From an uncultured Alphaproteobacteria bacterium (GTDB lineage Bacteria; Pseudomonadota; Alphaproteobacteria; HIMB59), in NCBI GenBank assembly GCA_902621205.1, contig CACNLH010000001.1, positions 108,592 through 172,591 on the forward strand: 64,000 nucleotides of DNA, written 5' to 3'. The translations under genes and the position numbers were made by a program. This document shows, in pieces, positions 10,533-19,619 of this stretch. Every line of letters begins with the position of its first letter. Position 1 is the first letter of the stretch. The notes beneath the pieces were generated by a model. That model was given only the letters and a program-made list of their open reading frames with translations. It did no database searches and was not told where the DNA came from.

Positions 10533-11966
10533 CTAAAGGTGTCTTTTTAAAATAATTTCTAATTTATCCTTCGCCTCTTTAGGGAAATTAATTCCAAGTT
10601 TTGTTCTCCTAAATAAAATATCTTCGGAAGTTCGAGCCATTTCTTCTTTAACAAGATATTTTACTTCAAATTCATAAAAATCCTCAAAAATCAGATCTCC
10701 ACCTGTGTTAAATTCATTATAATATTCATCTAATTTTAATATTTTAGCTCCATATGTTTCGATAAGTCGTTTTAATATTTTTTTAGGGATATTTTCGCTA
10801 TTAATACTTGTATCATACGCACCTGGTAAAACTTCATCGGATGTCCATGTTTTATTTGAAACCACTATGTGCTTGCTTAACTTTTTCAAAACTTGTTCTG
10901 AAAGCTTTCTGTAGGTTGTAAGTTTTCCTCCAAAAACAGTTACAATTGGAGCCCCATCTTTATCGTCAATTTCAAAAGCATAGTCTCTTGATAACTTAGA
11001 TGCCTTCTGATTATTATCTTCAATCAATGGCCTTACACCTGAATAAGTCCATACAATATCATTATCGACAATCTTTTTTTTTATAAAGGAATTAACTGAA
11101 TTAATTAAATAAGTTTTCTCTTCATATGTAATTCTGGGATTCTCAAAATCTTCAACTTCATGTTCAGTAGTACCTATTAAAGTATATTTTTTTTTAAATG
11201 GTATCATAAAAATTATACGCTTATCATTTAATTGGAGTAAGTATGCTTGATCCCCATCATATATTTTTTTGACCACTAAATGACTTCCTTGAACAAGTCT
11301 TAATTTTTTTTTGGATTTTATTCCAAAAATATTATTTAAAACTGATATACTAAAAGGCCCAGTTGCATTAACAACAGCTTTTGATTTTAAAACTTCACCA
11401 TTATCTAAAAAAATTGACCAAGTATCTTCACCTCTTACAGTCTTGATAATATTTGTGTTCGTGTAGACTTTTGCACCTCTATTTATAGCATCCTCTGCGT
11501 TAAGCAGAGCTAGTCGGGAGTCATCAACAAATAAATCAGAATAAACATAGCCACTTTTAAATTTCTCTTTTATTGGGTTTTCTTTGAAAGTTTCATTCAA
11601 AGAGATACATTTTGATTTTTCAAAGGTCGATTTGCCACTCAATCTATCATACAAAAACAAACCAATTCTTATCATCCAGCTTGGTCTTAAACTTGGAACA
11701 TGAGGTAAGACAAATTTTACAGGTCTTGTAATATGGGGGGCAATTTTTTTTATCACATCTCTCTCTATAAGAGACTCTCTTACTAGTTTAAAATCGTAGT
11801 TTTCTAAATATCTTATTCCCCCATGAATTAATTTTGTTGACCATGAGGATGTTTGGGAAGCAATATCACCTTTTTCAATAAGACAAGTATTTAAACCCCT
11901 TCCTGCAGCATCTCTTGCTATGCCAACACCGTTAATACCACCACCAATTATTACAACATCATACAT
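10533..11966 (-). CDS. glpD: Aerobic glycerol-3-phosphate dehydrogenase
   Basis: A membrane-associated flavoenzyme that oxidises glycerol 3-phosphate to dihydroxyacetone phosphate and reduces the quinone pool. The 477-residue protein starts with the FAD-binding dinucleotide fold VIIGGGINGVGIARDAAGRG. It continues with SSWSTKLIHGGIRYLE, a GlpD signature. The C-terminal region has TVFGGKLTTYRKLSEQ and the GlpD cap domain. It is the first gene of a likely glpD-glpK-lysR transcription unit and is divergent from gpsA, with a 176-bp shared AT-rich upstream region. Confidence 0.96.
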   Translation of the reverse strand: MYDVVIIGGGINGVGIARDAAGRGLNTCLIEKGDIASQTSSWSTKLIHGGIRYLENYDFKLVRESLIERDVIKKIAPHITRPVKFVLPHVPSLRPSWMIRIGLFLYDRLSGKSTFEKSKCISLNETFKENPIKEKFKSGYVYSDLFVDDSRLALLNAEDAINRGAKVYTNTNIIKTVRGEDTWSIFLDNGEVLKSKAVVNATGPFSISVLNNIFGIKSKKKLRLVQGSHLVVKKIYDGDQAYLLQLNDKRIIFMIPFKKKYTLIGTTEHEVEDFENPRITYEEKTYLINSVNSFIKKKIVDNDIVWTYSGVRPLIEDNNQKASKLSRDYAFEIDDKDGAPIVTVFGGKLTTYRKLSEQVLKKLSKHIVVSNKTWTSDEVLPGAYDTSINSENIPKKILKRLIETYGAKILKLDEYYNEFNTGGDLIFEDFYEFEVKYLVKEEMARTSEDILFRRTKLGINFPKEAKDKLEIILKRHL

Positions 11967-12142
11967 TTCAAAAGAAGTTCATACAAAAAAACAAAAAATG
12001 TAAAGTAGGAGTAAATTTTTTTTTTCTATTTTTTGAATAGTTTTTATCAATTTGATATTGACTTAATTAAAAATATTGTTCTTTCTTATTCAAAACATAC
12101 CATTAAAATGTCTATCTCTATTGATATTAAATTATTAAAAAG

Positions 12143-13108
12143 GTGTATAAAAAAATTTTAGTAGTCGGTGCAGGTGCTTGGGGTACAGCTATTGCTAATG
12201 TACTCTCAAAGAAAAATAATAATGTTTATCTTTGGGCAAGAGATCTGAAATTATCCAATCAAATAAATAAAAACAAGATTAATAAAAAATATTATAAAAA
12301 TTTCAAATTATCTAGAAAACTGAAATCAACATCGGGCAATTTTAAAGCTAGTGAATATCATTATATTTTATATGTCTTGCCTGCTACTGCATTTGATAAT
12401 TTTTGCGACGATTATTTGAAAAATCAAAAAATTAATGAATTAATAATATGCTCAAAAGGAATCAGTAAGAATGGTGATTTCATCTCAAATCTGATAAATA
12501 AAAAACTAAATTTAAAAAATTACCATTTTTTATCTGGACCTAGCTTTGCAGACGAGGTTTTATATGGGAAACCCACAGCCTTAAGTTTATCTAGTAACAA
12601 ACTAAATAAAAATATCGGTAATATCTTTAAAGATACAAATATAAGAATTTATTATTCAGAAGGTTATAAGACTCTTGAATTTTTAGGTATCCTCAAAAAT
12701 ATCTATGCGATTGGTGCAGGAATTATAGATGCAGAGTCATTGGGTCAAAATGCAAGAGCCGCGTATATAACAAGATGTATTGTTGAAATTAAGAGTATGC
12801 TTAAGAGCTTAAACCTAAATACTAATATGATTTATAGTCTAGGAGGTATTGGAGATTTAATACTTTCATGTAGCTCAAACAAATCAAGGAACTATAATTT
12901 TGGGTTTCGTTTTGAAAAAAAAAGCAAATATAAAACATTGAAATGTAAGACTATCGAAGGAATTAATAGCTGTCTAAATATAAAAAATAATAAAAAAATT
13001 AATATTATTAAGTTTCCAATAATAAATTCTATTATTAAAATCATTAATGGAAGTCCATCGAAAAAAGAAATTAAGATATTGCTTAATAGAAAGTTTAAAA
13101 ACGAGTAA
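12143..13108 (+). CDS. gpsA: Glycerol-3-phosphate dehydrogenase [NAD(P)+]
   Basis: It reduces dihydroxyacetone phosphate to sn-glycerol 3-phosphate for phospholipid synthesis, the opposite direction to divergently encoded glpD. The 321-residue protein has the N-terminal Rossmann loop GAGAWGTAIANVL, the CSKGI loop, LSGPSFADEV, the catalytic region LGILKNIYAIGAGI, and GGIGDLILSCSSNKSRN. The start is GTG at 12143, the first possible start, giving a correct N terminus directly at the Rossmann strand. The C-terminal third is very rich in Asn, Lys and Ile, unlike neighbouring genes, suggesting relaxed composition. Confidence 0.95.
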   Translation: MYKKILVVGAGAWGTAIANVLSKKNNNVYLWARDLKLSNQINKNKINKKYYKNFKLSRKLKSTSGNFKASEYHYILYVLPATAFDNFCDDYLKNQKINELIICSKGISKNGDFISNLINKKLNLKNYHFLSGPSFADEVLYGKPTALSLSSNKLNKNIGNIFKDTNIRIYYSEGYKTLEFLGILKNIYAIGAGIIDAESLGQNARAAYITRCIVEIKSMLKSLNLNTNMIYSLGGIGDLILSCSSNKSRNYNFGFRFEKKSKYKTLKCKTIEGINSCLNIKNNKKINIIKFPIINSIIKIINGSPSKKEIKILLNRKFKNE

Positions 13109-13507
13109 TTAACGATAAACTCTTTTTAAATTCAGTCCAATTTTTTTAAATTTTCTTTTGAAACTATAAAATTCTTTATTATGTTTTGCTGAGTTTTGTT
13201 TTAGGATCAATTTTTGATAATAATGAATCATCTCATGTCCAAGAATTTCAACAAATTCTTGAAAATTTCTAAATCTATTATGAAGAATTATTTTATAACA
13301 GTGTTTTGAAGCATACGGGTTGAACTCAAATAAACCTAGTGCACCGCTCATTCTTCTTATAGAGATATAGGGCTTTTTTAAACGATTATTAAAAATTTCT
13401 CTATTTAATATGTTATATACATCAGAGATTTTATTTGCTTTGAGTTTAAATTCTCTTTCATTACCATAATGATTAATGAGAGTGGCTAAACTTTTTGTTC
13501 TTGGCAT
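13109..13507 (-). CDS. SprT-like zinc metalloprotease-domain protein
   Basis: A 132-residue protein with the SprT-like core. The zinc-protease motif HEMIHYYQ (HExxH) is at about residue 90, followed by a downstream histidine in AKHNKEFYSFKRKF as the likely third ligand. The N-terminal part resembles SprT (VYNILNREIFNNRLKKP). The C-terminal zinc ribbon of longer SprT/SPRTN members is absent, as in other short bacterial versions. It is convergent with gpsA with no intervening base. The function is unproven; DNA-protein crosslink proteolysis is known only for SPRTN relatives. Confidence 0.8.
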   Translation of the reverse strand: MPRTKSLATLINHYGNEREFKLKANKISDVYNILNREIFNNRLKKPYISIRRMSGALGLFEFNPYASKHCYKIILHNRFRNFQEFVEILGHEMIHYYQKLILKQNSAKHNKEFYSFKRKFKKIGLNLKRVYR

Positions 13508-13555
13508 GTATTTAAAAAATACAATTATTATTTATTAAAAAAAAATCAAGTAAAT

Positions 13556-13783
13556 TTAATCAGGATTTCTTAACAAACGTTCGATGTATGAAATTATTTC
13601 ATCAAACTTTTCATCAGAAAGATCTTTGTAGCTCTTACCAAATTTTTCTTTGATACTTAGAGCTATATGTGCATATGCATTTCTCCCATTTGGATGAAAT
13701 TGAGATGGTTTTAAAAGAGGTTGAAGCTCGTCACCTGTTGATTGAATTTTTTTCCACAATTTTTTTCTATTATATTCATTCAA
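13556..13783 (-). CDS. Small conserved-looking hypothetical protein (75 aa)
   Basis: The reading frame has no ATG. A TTG at 13781-13783 is preceded 7 nt upstream by a strong Shine-Dalgarno-like GGGGGAA (13791-13797), so I place the start there. A farther TTG at 13849 has no such signal. The product has a structured, charged C-terminal half with GDELQPLLKPSQFHPNGRNA, then a helical segment around SYKDLSDEKFDEIISYIERL. I do not recognise a named family. It lacks a signal peptide or membrane segments, so it is probably cytosolic. Confidence 0.6.
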   Translation of the reverse strand: MNEYNRKKLWKKIQSTGDELQPLLKPSQFHPNGRNAYAHIALSIKEKFGKSYKDLSDEKFDEIISYIERLLRNPD

Positions 13784-13904
13784 AAAGCAATTCCCCCAGG
13801 AAAAAAAAAGTTTAATAAAAGTCTTATTATCGCAAAACCGATACCACAAAAGATAATAATTGTGATTAACTGTTTATTTATCATGATGTATACAATTAAA
13901 TGAT

Positions 13905-14294
13905 ATGAAATATGTTATCATCTTTTTTTCTTTAATTCTTCCTAATATGGCATTTACTGAGATTTTAGAAAAATTCCCTCTTGCGTGTATATGTGACAAA
14001 AGTATAAATGCACTAAAATATTTTGATTGTAAGCAAAAAGTTTCTGGAACGCAATTAGATATAATTGAAAATAAAAAAAATAAAAATGTTATGATCTTTA
14101 GTAGCTTTGATGAAAAAAATTATCAATTATTTGATGAAGATAATTTAAGCTTAATATTTAATTACGATACAGAAGATTACATTTCATCAATTTCAATCGA
14201 AGAAAATTTAGATTTAGTTTTTTCAATATCTTATAAAGAGTATAATAAAAAATGGGCTTACGATTTAAAGTGTGTTTCGTTGAAAAAAGATTAA
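13905..14294 (+). CDS. Secreted hypothetical protein
   Basis: A 129-residue protein with a hydrophobic N-terminal signal sequence (MKYVIIFFSLILPNMAF), followed by a mature part with three cysteines in the first half (ACICDKSINALKYFDC) and one near the C terminus, which could form disulfides in the periplasm. The rest alternates polar and hydrophobic residues, suggesting beta structure. No family was recognised. The next gene (EamA transporter) begins 18 nt downstream on the same strand, so they may share a transcript. Confidence 0.6.
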   Translation: MKYVIIFFSLILPNMAFTEILEKFPLACICDKSINALKYFDCKQKVSGTQLDIIENKKNKNVMIFSSFDEKNYQLFDEDNLSLIFNYDTEDYISSISIEENLDLVFSISYKEYNKKWAYDLKCVSLKKD

Positions 14295-14312
14295 GGTTTT
14301 AACTCATTTAAA

Positions 14313-15185
14313 ATGTTAGATAAAAAATTTTTCCTTCCCTCGGTAATCTCTTTTATAGGTTTTTTATTTTTAGTTTCAATGGACTCCGTTATTAAAATCC
14401 TAGGAGAAACCTATTCTGTCCTACAATTATTATTTTTAAATGCATTATTTTCTCTAATACCTTTGCTTTTTTTTATATGTAAAAATCATGGCTTTCATTT
14501 TTATAAAAAACAAAATTACTTCTTCCAAATTATAAGAGGAATTGTTCATACAATTGGATTTCTTTTTGTCTTAAAAGGCGTTTTATTACTTCCTCTTTCA
14601 GTAGTCTATCCGGTGCTTTTTACATCTCCATTAATGTTGCTTATTTTGTCTCATTTTTTCTTAAGCGATAATATTAATATAATAAGAGTTTTAGCTATTT
14701 TAATAGGTTTTTTAGGTGTGGTGATTTCTGCAGAACCTTTTGGCACTAACATAGTTTCATTCCTTGGAGTTTTTTTTGTTTTTTTGGGTGCATTTTGTAT
14801 AGCTATTACCCACCTGATCACAAGAAAATATAATCACTTAACATCATCATATTCTGCATCATTTTTCAGCATGGTTGTTAGTGTTATAATTTTTATTTTT
14901 TCTATAAAATTTCACTTTGAGTTTATGCCAATTAGGGATTTATCACTCTCTTTACTTGGTGGTGTATTTGCAGGCCTTGGTATCAGTGCAGTAATTTATG
15001 GATCCCAAACTCTTCCTGCTTCTGTATTTGGTTTAACGAGCTATGTTCAAATAATTTTTGGTATTATTTTAGGCTGGTTTGTTTTTAAACAGTTACCAAC
15101 ATTATATAATTATATAGGGATACTAATAGTCATATCGGCAGGAATAATACTTTTTTATTTTGATAAAAGTCCAAAAAATAATTAA
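14313..15185 (+). CDS. EamA/DMT-family permease
   Basis: An inner-membrane protein of 290 residues with about ten hydrophobic segments arranged as two EamA repeats, typical of drug/metabolite transporters (RhaT/YdcZ-like). Recognisable repeat features are FLVSMDSVIKILGETYSVLQ at the start, RALIGF-like spacing around LAILIGFLGVVIS, and the second-repeat end SVFGLTSYVQIIFGIILGW. The substrate cannot be inferred. The downstream phosphoesterase frame overlaps its 3' end. Confidence 0.88.
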   Translation: MLDKKFFLPSVISFIGFLFLVSMDSVIKILGETYSVLQLLFLNALFSLIPLLFFICKNHGFHFYKKQNYFFQIIRGIVHTIGFLFVLKGVLLLPLSVVYPVLFTSPLMLLILSHFFLSDNINIIRVLAILIGFLGVVISAEPFGTNIVSFLGVFFVFLGAFCIAITHLITRKYNHLTSSYSASFFSMVVSVIIFIFSIKFHFEFMPIRDLSLSLLGGVFAGLGISAVIYGSQTLPASVFGLTSYVQIIFGIILGWFVFKQLPTLYNYIGILIVISAGIILFYFDKSPKNN

Positions 15186-16215
15186 TGCATTGATTTCTTA
15201 TATAATTTTATTTGTATTTTCGTATCTAATTTTTATTTTTCCGTTTGATATTTTATCAACTTGGCTAGGTAAGCCAACTTCATTGTTTGAAGTCCTGTTG
15301 GGCACTACTATAGTTTTTGGAATTTGTTTATATTATTTTAGATCAAAAAGTACAAATAAAATTATCAAGTTTTTTGTTTATGAGGGAATAGGTGTTGGAG
15401 CAGTATCTTTTTTTATTATTTTACCTCTTATAATAATTAGCTATGTACAAATATTAATTGATTTTCATTTAGTACTTCTATTTTTTACTTTTCAAATACC
15501 AACAATTATTTATGGATATATAAATTCAAAAAAAGTTAAAATTAAAAAATTATCTATCGAGTCAAAATGTATTAGAAAAAGTATTAAATTTATTTTTATC
15601 AGTGATGTTCACATTGGATCAAATGATCCATTATCTCTAAAAAAATTAGTTTCTAAAATTTGTGAATTAGATTTTAGTTTCTTAGTAATCGGTGGTGACT
15701 TAATTGATAGTAGTGCATTTAAAATTTCCGACCTTCAAGAATTTAAGAAAATAAATAAACCTATTTTTTTTGTAACAGGAAATCATGAATATTATGTTCA
15801 AAATTTTAAAAAACATCTCGATGAATTATATAAAGTTGGAATAAAAACCTTAGATAATGAGTCAATACAATTGGATGAAATAAATTTAATCGGCCTCTCT
15901 GATAACATTTCTAATAAATCTAAAATAGAATACGTAGATAAACTCTTTAAAGAAAACTTATTCAACCTTTTGATAGTTCATAAACCATCAATTTGGAAAA
16001 AAGCCTCACATAAAGCCAATTTAATGCTTTCGGGCCATACACACAATGGTCAAATTTTTCCATTTAATTTAATAGTAAAACTTCAATTTCCACAAAATTA
16101 TGGTCTTTACAAAAACAATAACAACCATTTGTATGTTAGCTCAGGATCAGCCACTTGGGGTCCAAAAATGAGAATAGGATCTAATAACGAAATTATCCAT
16201 TTCGAATTAAAATAG
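15160..16215 (+). CDS. Membrane-anchored metallophosphoesterase (YaeI-like)
   Basis: The N-terminal ~125 residues contain about four hydrophobic segments. The rest is a calcineurin-like phosphoesterase with every metal motif: SDVHIGS (DxH), GGDLID, GNHEYY, VHKP and SGHTHNGQ. The layout matches YaeI/YkoQ-type membrane-bound phosphoesterases, some of which act on lipid-A precursors or other phosphodiesters. The substrate here is unknown. The frame opens at a TTG (15160) overlapping the EamA gene by 26 nt. A TTG about 30 nt downstream is an alternative start. Confidence 0.85.
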   Translation: MIKVQKIINALISYIILFVFSYLIFIFPFDILSTWLGKPTSLFEVLLGTTIVFGICLYYFRSKSTNKIIKFFVYEGIGVGAVSFFIILPLIIISYVQILIDFHLVLLFFTFQIPTIIYGYINSKKVKIKKLSIESKCIRKSIKFIFISDVHIGSNDPLSLKKLVSKICELDFSFLVIGGDLIDSSAFKISDLQEFKKINKPIFFVTGNHEYYVQNFKKHLDELYKVGIKTLDNESIQLDEINLIGLSDNISNKSKIEYVDKLFKENLFNLLIVHKPSIWKKASHKANLMLSGHTHNGQIFPFNLIVKLQFPQNYGLYKNNNNHLYVSSGSATWGPKMRIGSNNEIIHFELK

Positions 16216-16248
16216 TACAAATTTCCTTATTGGATAATATATAACATT

Positions 16249-16752
16249 ATGTATGCTTTTTTTATGAGAATAATACTCACTTATTTTGTATTAATAGGAA
16301 CTTTATTTGCTGATGAACATATTTTAGAGCAAGAAAATTTTGATGCTTGGCAGTTTACTTGTGTTGAGGAACAAAAACAAAAAATCTGTGAATTAAGAGA
16401 ATTAGTATTTGATCCAAATACAGAGGAGGTTGTGAGCTATTTGTCAATTACTATAAATCCTGAAAATTTAACGCAAATGCAAATAGCTTTTCCACATGCT
16501 GTAAATTTAAAGAGTCCAGTTTCTTTACAAATTGATGACAAGGATCCTTTGGAATTAGATTATGCATACTGTAACCAAAGCGCCTGTTTTGTTGCAGAAA
16601 TAATCGGAGAAAATTTTGTTAATTTTTTCAAAGCTGGAAATCAAGTTAATCTAAAAATATTATTATTAGATAACAGACAGGCGACTATTACGTATTCATT
16701 ATCAGGTTTTACGGCTGGTTATAATAAATTGTCTTCTGCACTGATTAACTAG
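16249..16752 (+). CDS. IalB-family (invasion associated locus B) periplasmic protein
   Basis: The 167-residue protein carries an N-terminal signal sequence ending near LIGTLFADE. Its mature region follows the IalB pattern: WQFTCVEEQKQKICELRELV, a central cysteine pair in CNQSACFVAEI, and the closing strand YSLSGFTAGYNKL. IalB-like proteins are widespread in alphaproteobacteria, and despite the name most are not virulence factors. An ATG at 16264 (MRIILTYF) could be the true start. The 3' end overlaps the convergent AmpG-like gene by 8 nt. Confidence 0.78.
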   Translation: MYAFFMRIILTYFVLIGTLFADEHILEQENFDAWQFTCVEEQKQKICELRELVFDPNTEEVVSYLSITINPENLTQMQIAFPHAVNLKSPVSLQIDDKDPLELDYAYCNQSACFVAEIIGENFVNFFKAGNQVNLKILLLDNRQATITYSLSGFTAGYNKLSSALIN

Positions 16753-18283
16753 TTTTATTAAACTTAATTTTATTTTTAATCAATAAAAGACAAATTAAAG
16801 AGGGAACTACCATTACAGCTGTAATGATGAAAAATAATCCCCAGTTACCACCTAACCCATCAACTAATGCTCCAGAAGAAGAAGCTAGTAAAGTTCTTCC
16901 TGCTGTTCCAACAGAGGCTAATAAAGCATATTGTGTAGCAGTAAAACTACGATCAACTAAAAGAGATATAAATGCAACAAATGCCACTGTTGCAAATGCT
17001 GCTGCTAAGTCGTCTAATATTACTGCAAAAGCAAAGAGCGTTTTCGATGGTCCTACCCAAGCTAGCACTGAAAATAAAATATTTGTACCGGCCATTGCAA
17101 TACCTGCCACAATTAATGTTTTAAAAATACCAGATCTCATTGCTATAGCTCCACCAATAAGCGTAAATACAATGGTTGTAATCCAGCCTAATGCTTTTGA
17201 AAATATTGCTATATCGCCCTTAGAAAAACCAATTTCCTTATAAAATACTAGACTCATTCTTCCAAGAAACGCCTCACCTATTTTGAATAAAAACACAAAA
17301 GCAAGAATTGCAATACCAATTTTAACTCCATTAATACTAAAGAAACTGTTTAAGGGGTTAGCTACAACATTGTTTAAATAATAGAGAGTTTGAGAAACAG
17401 GATTATTCTCACCAAATCTTTGTATGTAAAATGAAAATAAATAAAAGACTCCTCCAATAATAACAAAAGCTATACCTCCATTTGTAAACCAAACTTTTTC
17501 GAAGAATTTTCCAACTAAAAAGCATAAAATTCCTATTGAGGCAAACAAGTATCCAGCATTCCTAACACTATTTACATTTGAATTTGAGGAGTCAGTTTTT
17601 GTTATCTCTTGGAATCTTTCTTTATTAGATTCAGGTATGAATAACAAACCTACGTTACATAGAACTATAATTGCCATTAAAAAAATAAATGTTACTTGCC
17701 AATATTGATCTACACCTGATAACTCCAACTTCTCAGCTATTTCAAGACAAATAAAACCTCCAAGTTTAAAACCAGTCCACCATCCAACAACAGCCATAGC
17801 TGCTCCTGCAGCCATACTTGAGGTTTCATCCCTTTTTATTTGTTCAATTCTTAGGGCATCAATTGTTATGTCTTGAGTAGCAGATGAAATAGCAATAGCT
17901 AACCCAACTCCAATTATTAAGGCCAAGTTTTGTGTTGGCTCTAAGACGCTCCATATAACAAGACATATTAAGATGACTGTTTGCATCATTATAATTATTG
18001 ATTTCCTATGACCCATCTTATTAGTCAAAAAAGGAAGTCTTAATCTATCGATTATTGGCGCCCATAAAAAATTGAATGCATAAACTCCAAAAATTAGTCC
18101 AGCCCAACCTATAGTGCTTCTACTTAAACCCTCTTCCTTTAACCACAAAGATAGTGCGCTAGCAATTAACACCCAAGGGAAACCACTAATTATGCCTAAA
18201 AGAAGAATACGTATCATTCTTCTGTCATAGTAGGCCCCAAATAAAGATTTTAATTTACTAGAATCTATGGATACAGAACTCAT
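16745..18283 (-). CDS. AmpG-like MFS permease
   Basis: A 512-residue polytopic inner-membrane protein of the major facilitator superfamily. It matches the AmpG (muropeptide permease) subfamily: GFPWVLIASALSLWLKEEGL in helix 1, FNFLWAPIIDRL after helix 2, and the hallmark SSATQDITIDALRIEQI. AmpG imports anhydro-muropeptides for cell-wall recycling. Close relatives may carry other solutes, so the substrate is inferred. A longer central loop separates the two six-helix halves. Confidence 0.85.
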   Translation of the reverse strand: MSSVSIDSSKLKSLFGAYYDRRMIRILLLGIISGFPWVLIASALSLWLKEEGLSRSTIGWAGLIFGVYAFNFLWAPIIDRLRLPFLTNKMGHRKSIIIMMQTVILICLVIWSVLEPTQNLALIIGVGLAIAISSATQDITIDALRIEQIKRDETSSMAAGAAMAVVGWWTGFKLGGFICLEIAEKLELSGVDQYWQVTFIFLMAIIVLCNVGLLFIPESNKERFQEITKTDSSNSNVNSVRNAGYLFASIGILCFLVGKFFEKVWFTNGGIAFVIIGGVFYLFSFYIQRFGENNPVSQTLYYLNNVVANPLNSFFSINGVKIGIAILAFVFLFKIGEAFLGRMSLVFYKEIGFSKGDIAIFSKALGWITTIVFTLIGGAIAMRSGIFKTLIVAGIAMAGTNILFSVLAWVGPSKTLFAFAVILDDLAAAFATVAFVAFISLLVDRSFTATQYALLASVGTAGRTLLASSSGALVDGLGGNWGLFFIITAVMVVPSLICLLLIKNKIKFNKTS

Positions 18284-18320
18284 TGTTTATATGATATTGA
18301 AAAATTAGTGAATGAAAACT

Positions 18321-18839
18321 TTAATCGCTCAGAGAACTTAGCCATTTAATTAAATCGGCTCTATCTTGGTCTTTTTTTATACCATTATAATTCATTTTTG
18401 TTCCAACTATATACTTTTTAGGTTTTAACAAAAATTTGTTTAACTCTTCAACATTCCAATCACCACCAAATTCTACCAAAGCACCAGAATATGCAAAACC
18501 TTCCATAGACCCCTTTGATCTATTTACTATTCCCCACATAGCAGGACCTACTTTGTTTTCTCCACCTTTAACTTGTGTGTGACAAGAGGCACATTTTTTA
18601 AAAATTTTTTCCCCGTTTTCCATACTTGCTGAAGCTAACATAGGGGTTATTTCAGGAAGAACCTCAAATATATTAACCTCTTCCTTTATTTCTGAAGAGA
18701 TACCACCCTCTGGGACTTCAATTTTATAAGCTAGTTCATCAGGAAACTCTGGATGAATAGCCATATCCGCAACTTTAGAGAAAACAGCAGCTAACAAAAG
18801 GGCAAGGATTATTGCCCCTAGAATTTTATTGGTTTCCAT
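18321..18839 (-). CDS. cycM: Membrane-anchored class I cytochrome c (CycM/cyt cy-like)
   Basis: The 172-residue protein has one uncleaved N-terminal membrane helix (ILGAIILALLLAAVFSKVAD) and a flexible linker. The c2-type heme domain has the heme-binding motif CASCH at about residue 88 and the axial-methionine motif VGTKMNYNG near the C terminus. Such anchored cytochromes carry electrons from the bc1 complex to cytochrome c oxidase in alphaproteobacteria. It is divergent from kdsB with a 60-bp gap. Confidence 0.9.
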   Translation of the reverse strand: METNKILGAIILALLLAAVFSKVADMAIHPEFPDELAYKIEVPEGGISSEIKEEVNIFEVLPEITPMLASASMENGEKIFKKCASCHTQVKGGENKVGPAMWGIVNRSKGSMEGFAYSGALVEFGGDWNVEELNKFLLKPKKYIVGTKMNYNGIKKDQDRADLIKWLSSLSD

Positions 18840-18899
18840 ATTTGAAAGAGAAGTCTATGTTTAAAAATATATCTCTTAAAAAGGATTTTTGTCGCATTA

Positions 18900-19619
18900 A
18901 TGAACGATACTATAATAATTATTCCAATCAGATTAAAGGCTTCTAGATTTCCAAATAAACCCTTTGCTAAGATTGGAGACTTACCCATGTTTCATTATAT
19001 ATACAAACGTGTATCTAATATCACGGACAATTTATTGTTAGCTATATGTGATCAAGAAGTAAGAGAATATTGCGAAGAAATGAAACTAAAATTTATCATG
19101 ACAAATCCTAATCATATGTCTGGCACTGATAGAATTGGAGAGGCAGTAAGAAAATTAGAGGGAATGAAAAAATTTAAATTTGTTATTAATGTTCAGGGAG
19201 ATATGCCATTCATTAGTACCAATCATTTACAATTACTAAAAGAGAAATTACTACAATTCCAAATTAGTACTCTAGCGTGCCCATTTGTTAACATTGATGA
19301 AGCTAAAAATAGTTCCAAAGTAAAAGTCACAATAGATCAACTAAGTCATGCTTTAAATTTTTCGAGAATACTTGATAGCAATTTAAAAATTAATAAAAAT
19401 GTATTCCATCATATTGGTGTGTATGCTTATCATAAAAAATTCTTATTAGATTTTATCTCTATGCCTCCAACCAAAAGAGAACTTGATGAAAAATTAGAAC
19501 AACTTCGTATAATCGACACCAGTAAAATTGGAATTTCTATCATAAAAGAGGAGATTTTGGGAGTTGATACAAAAGAGGATTTAGATAGAGTAAATCGATT
19601 AATTTTAAAAAATGAGTAA
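18900..19619 (+). CDS. kdsB: 3-deoxy-manno-octulosonate cytidylyltransferase
   Basis: It activates Kdo as CMP-Kdo for lipopolysaccharide core synthesis, so the cell is expected to make a Kdo-containing outer membrane. The 239-residue protein begins with the nucleotide-binding motif IPIRLKASRFPNKPFAKIGD. It contains NPNHMSGTDRIGEAV, VINVQGDMPFI and the C-terminal EQLRIIDTSKIGI and GVDTKEDLDRV. It overlaps pheA by 8 nt, so the two are co-translated. Confidence 0.95.
   Translation: MNDTIIIIPIRLKASRFPNKPFAKIGDLPMFHYIYKRVSNITDNLLLAICDQEVREYCEEMKLKFIMTNPNHMSGTDRIGEAVRKLEGMKKFKFVINVQGDMPFISTNHLQLLKEKLLQFQISTLACPFVNIDEAKNSSKVKVTIDQLSHALNFSRILDSNLKINKNVFHHIGVYAYHKKFLLDFISMPPTKRELDEKLEQLRIIDTSKIGISIIKEEILGVDTKEDLDRVNRLILKNE

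Noticed and set aside
11967..12142. Consensus promoter pair in the glpD/gpsA divergent region
   Set aside because: A TTGACT at 12058 is present but no convincing -10 lies 16-18 nt away. The region is too AT-rich to call a promoter by eye.
16824..17243. Long plus-strand ORF inside the AmpG-like gene
   Set aside because: It is antisense to a clear transporter gene, has Pro/Ala/Asn-rich composition from reverse-complement codons and no ribosome binding site or family features.
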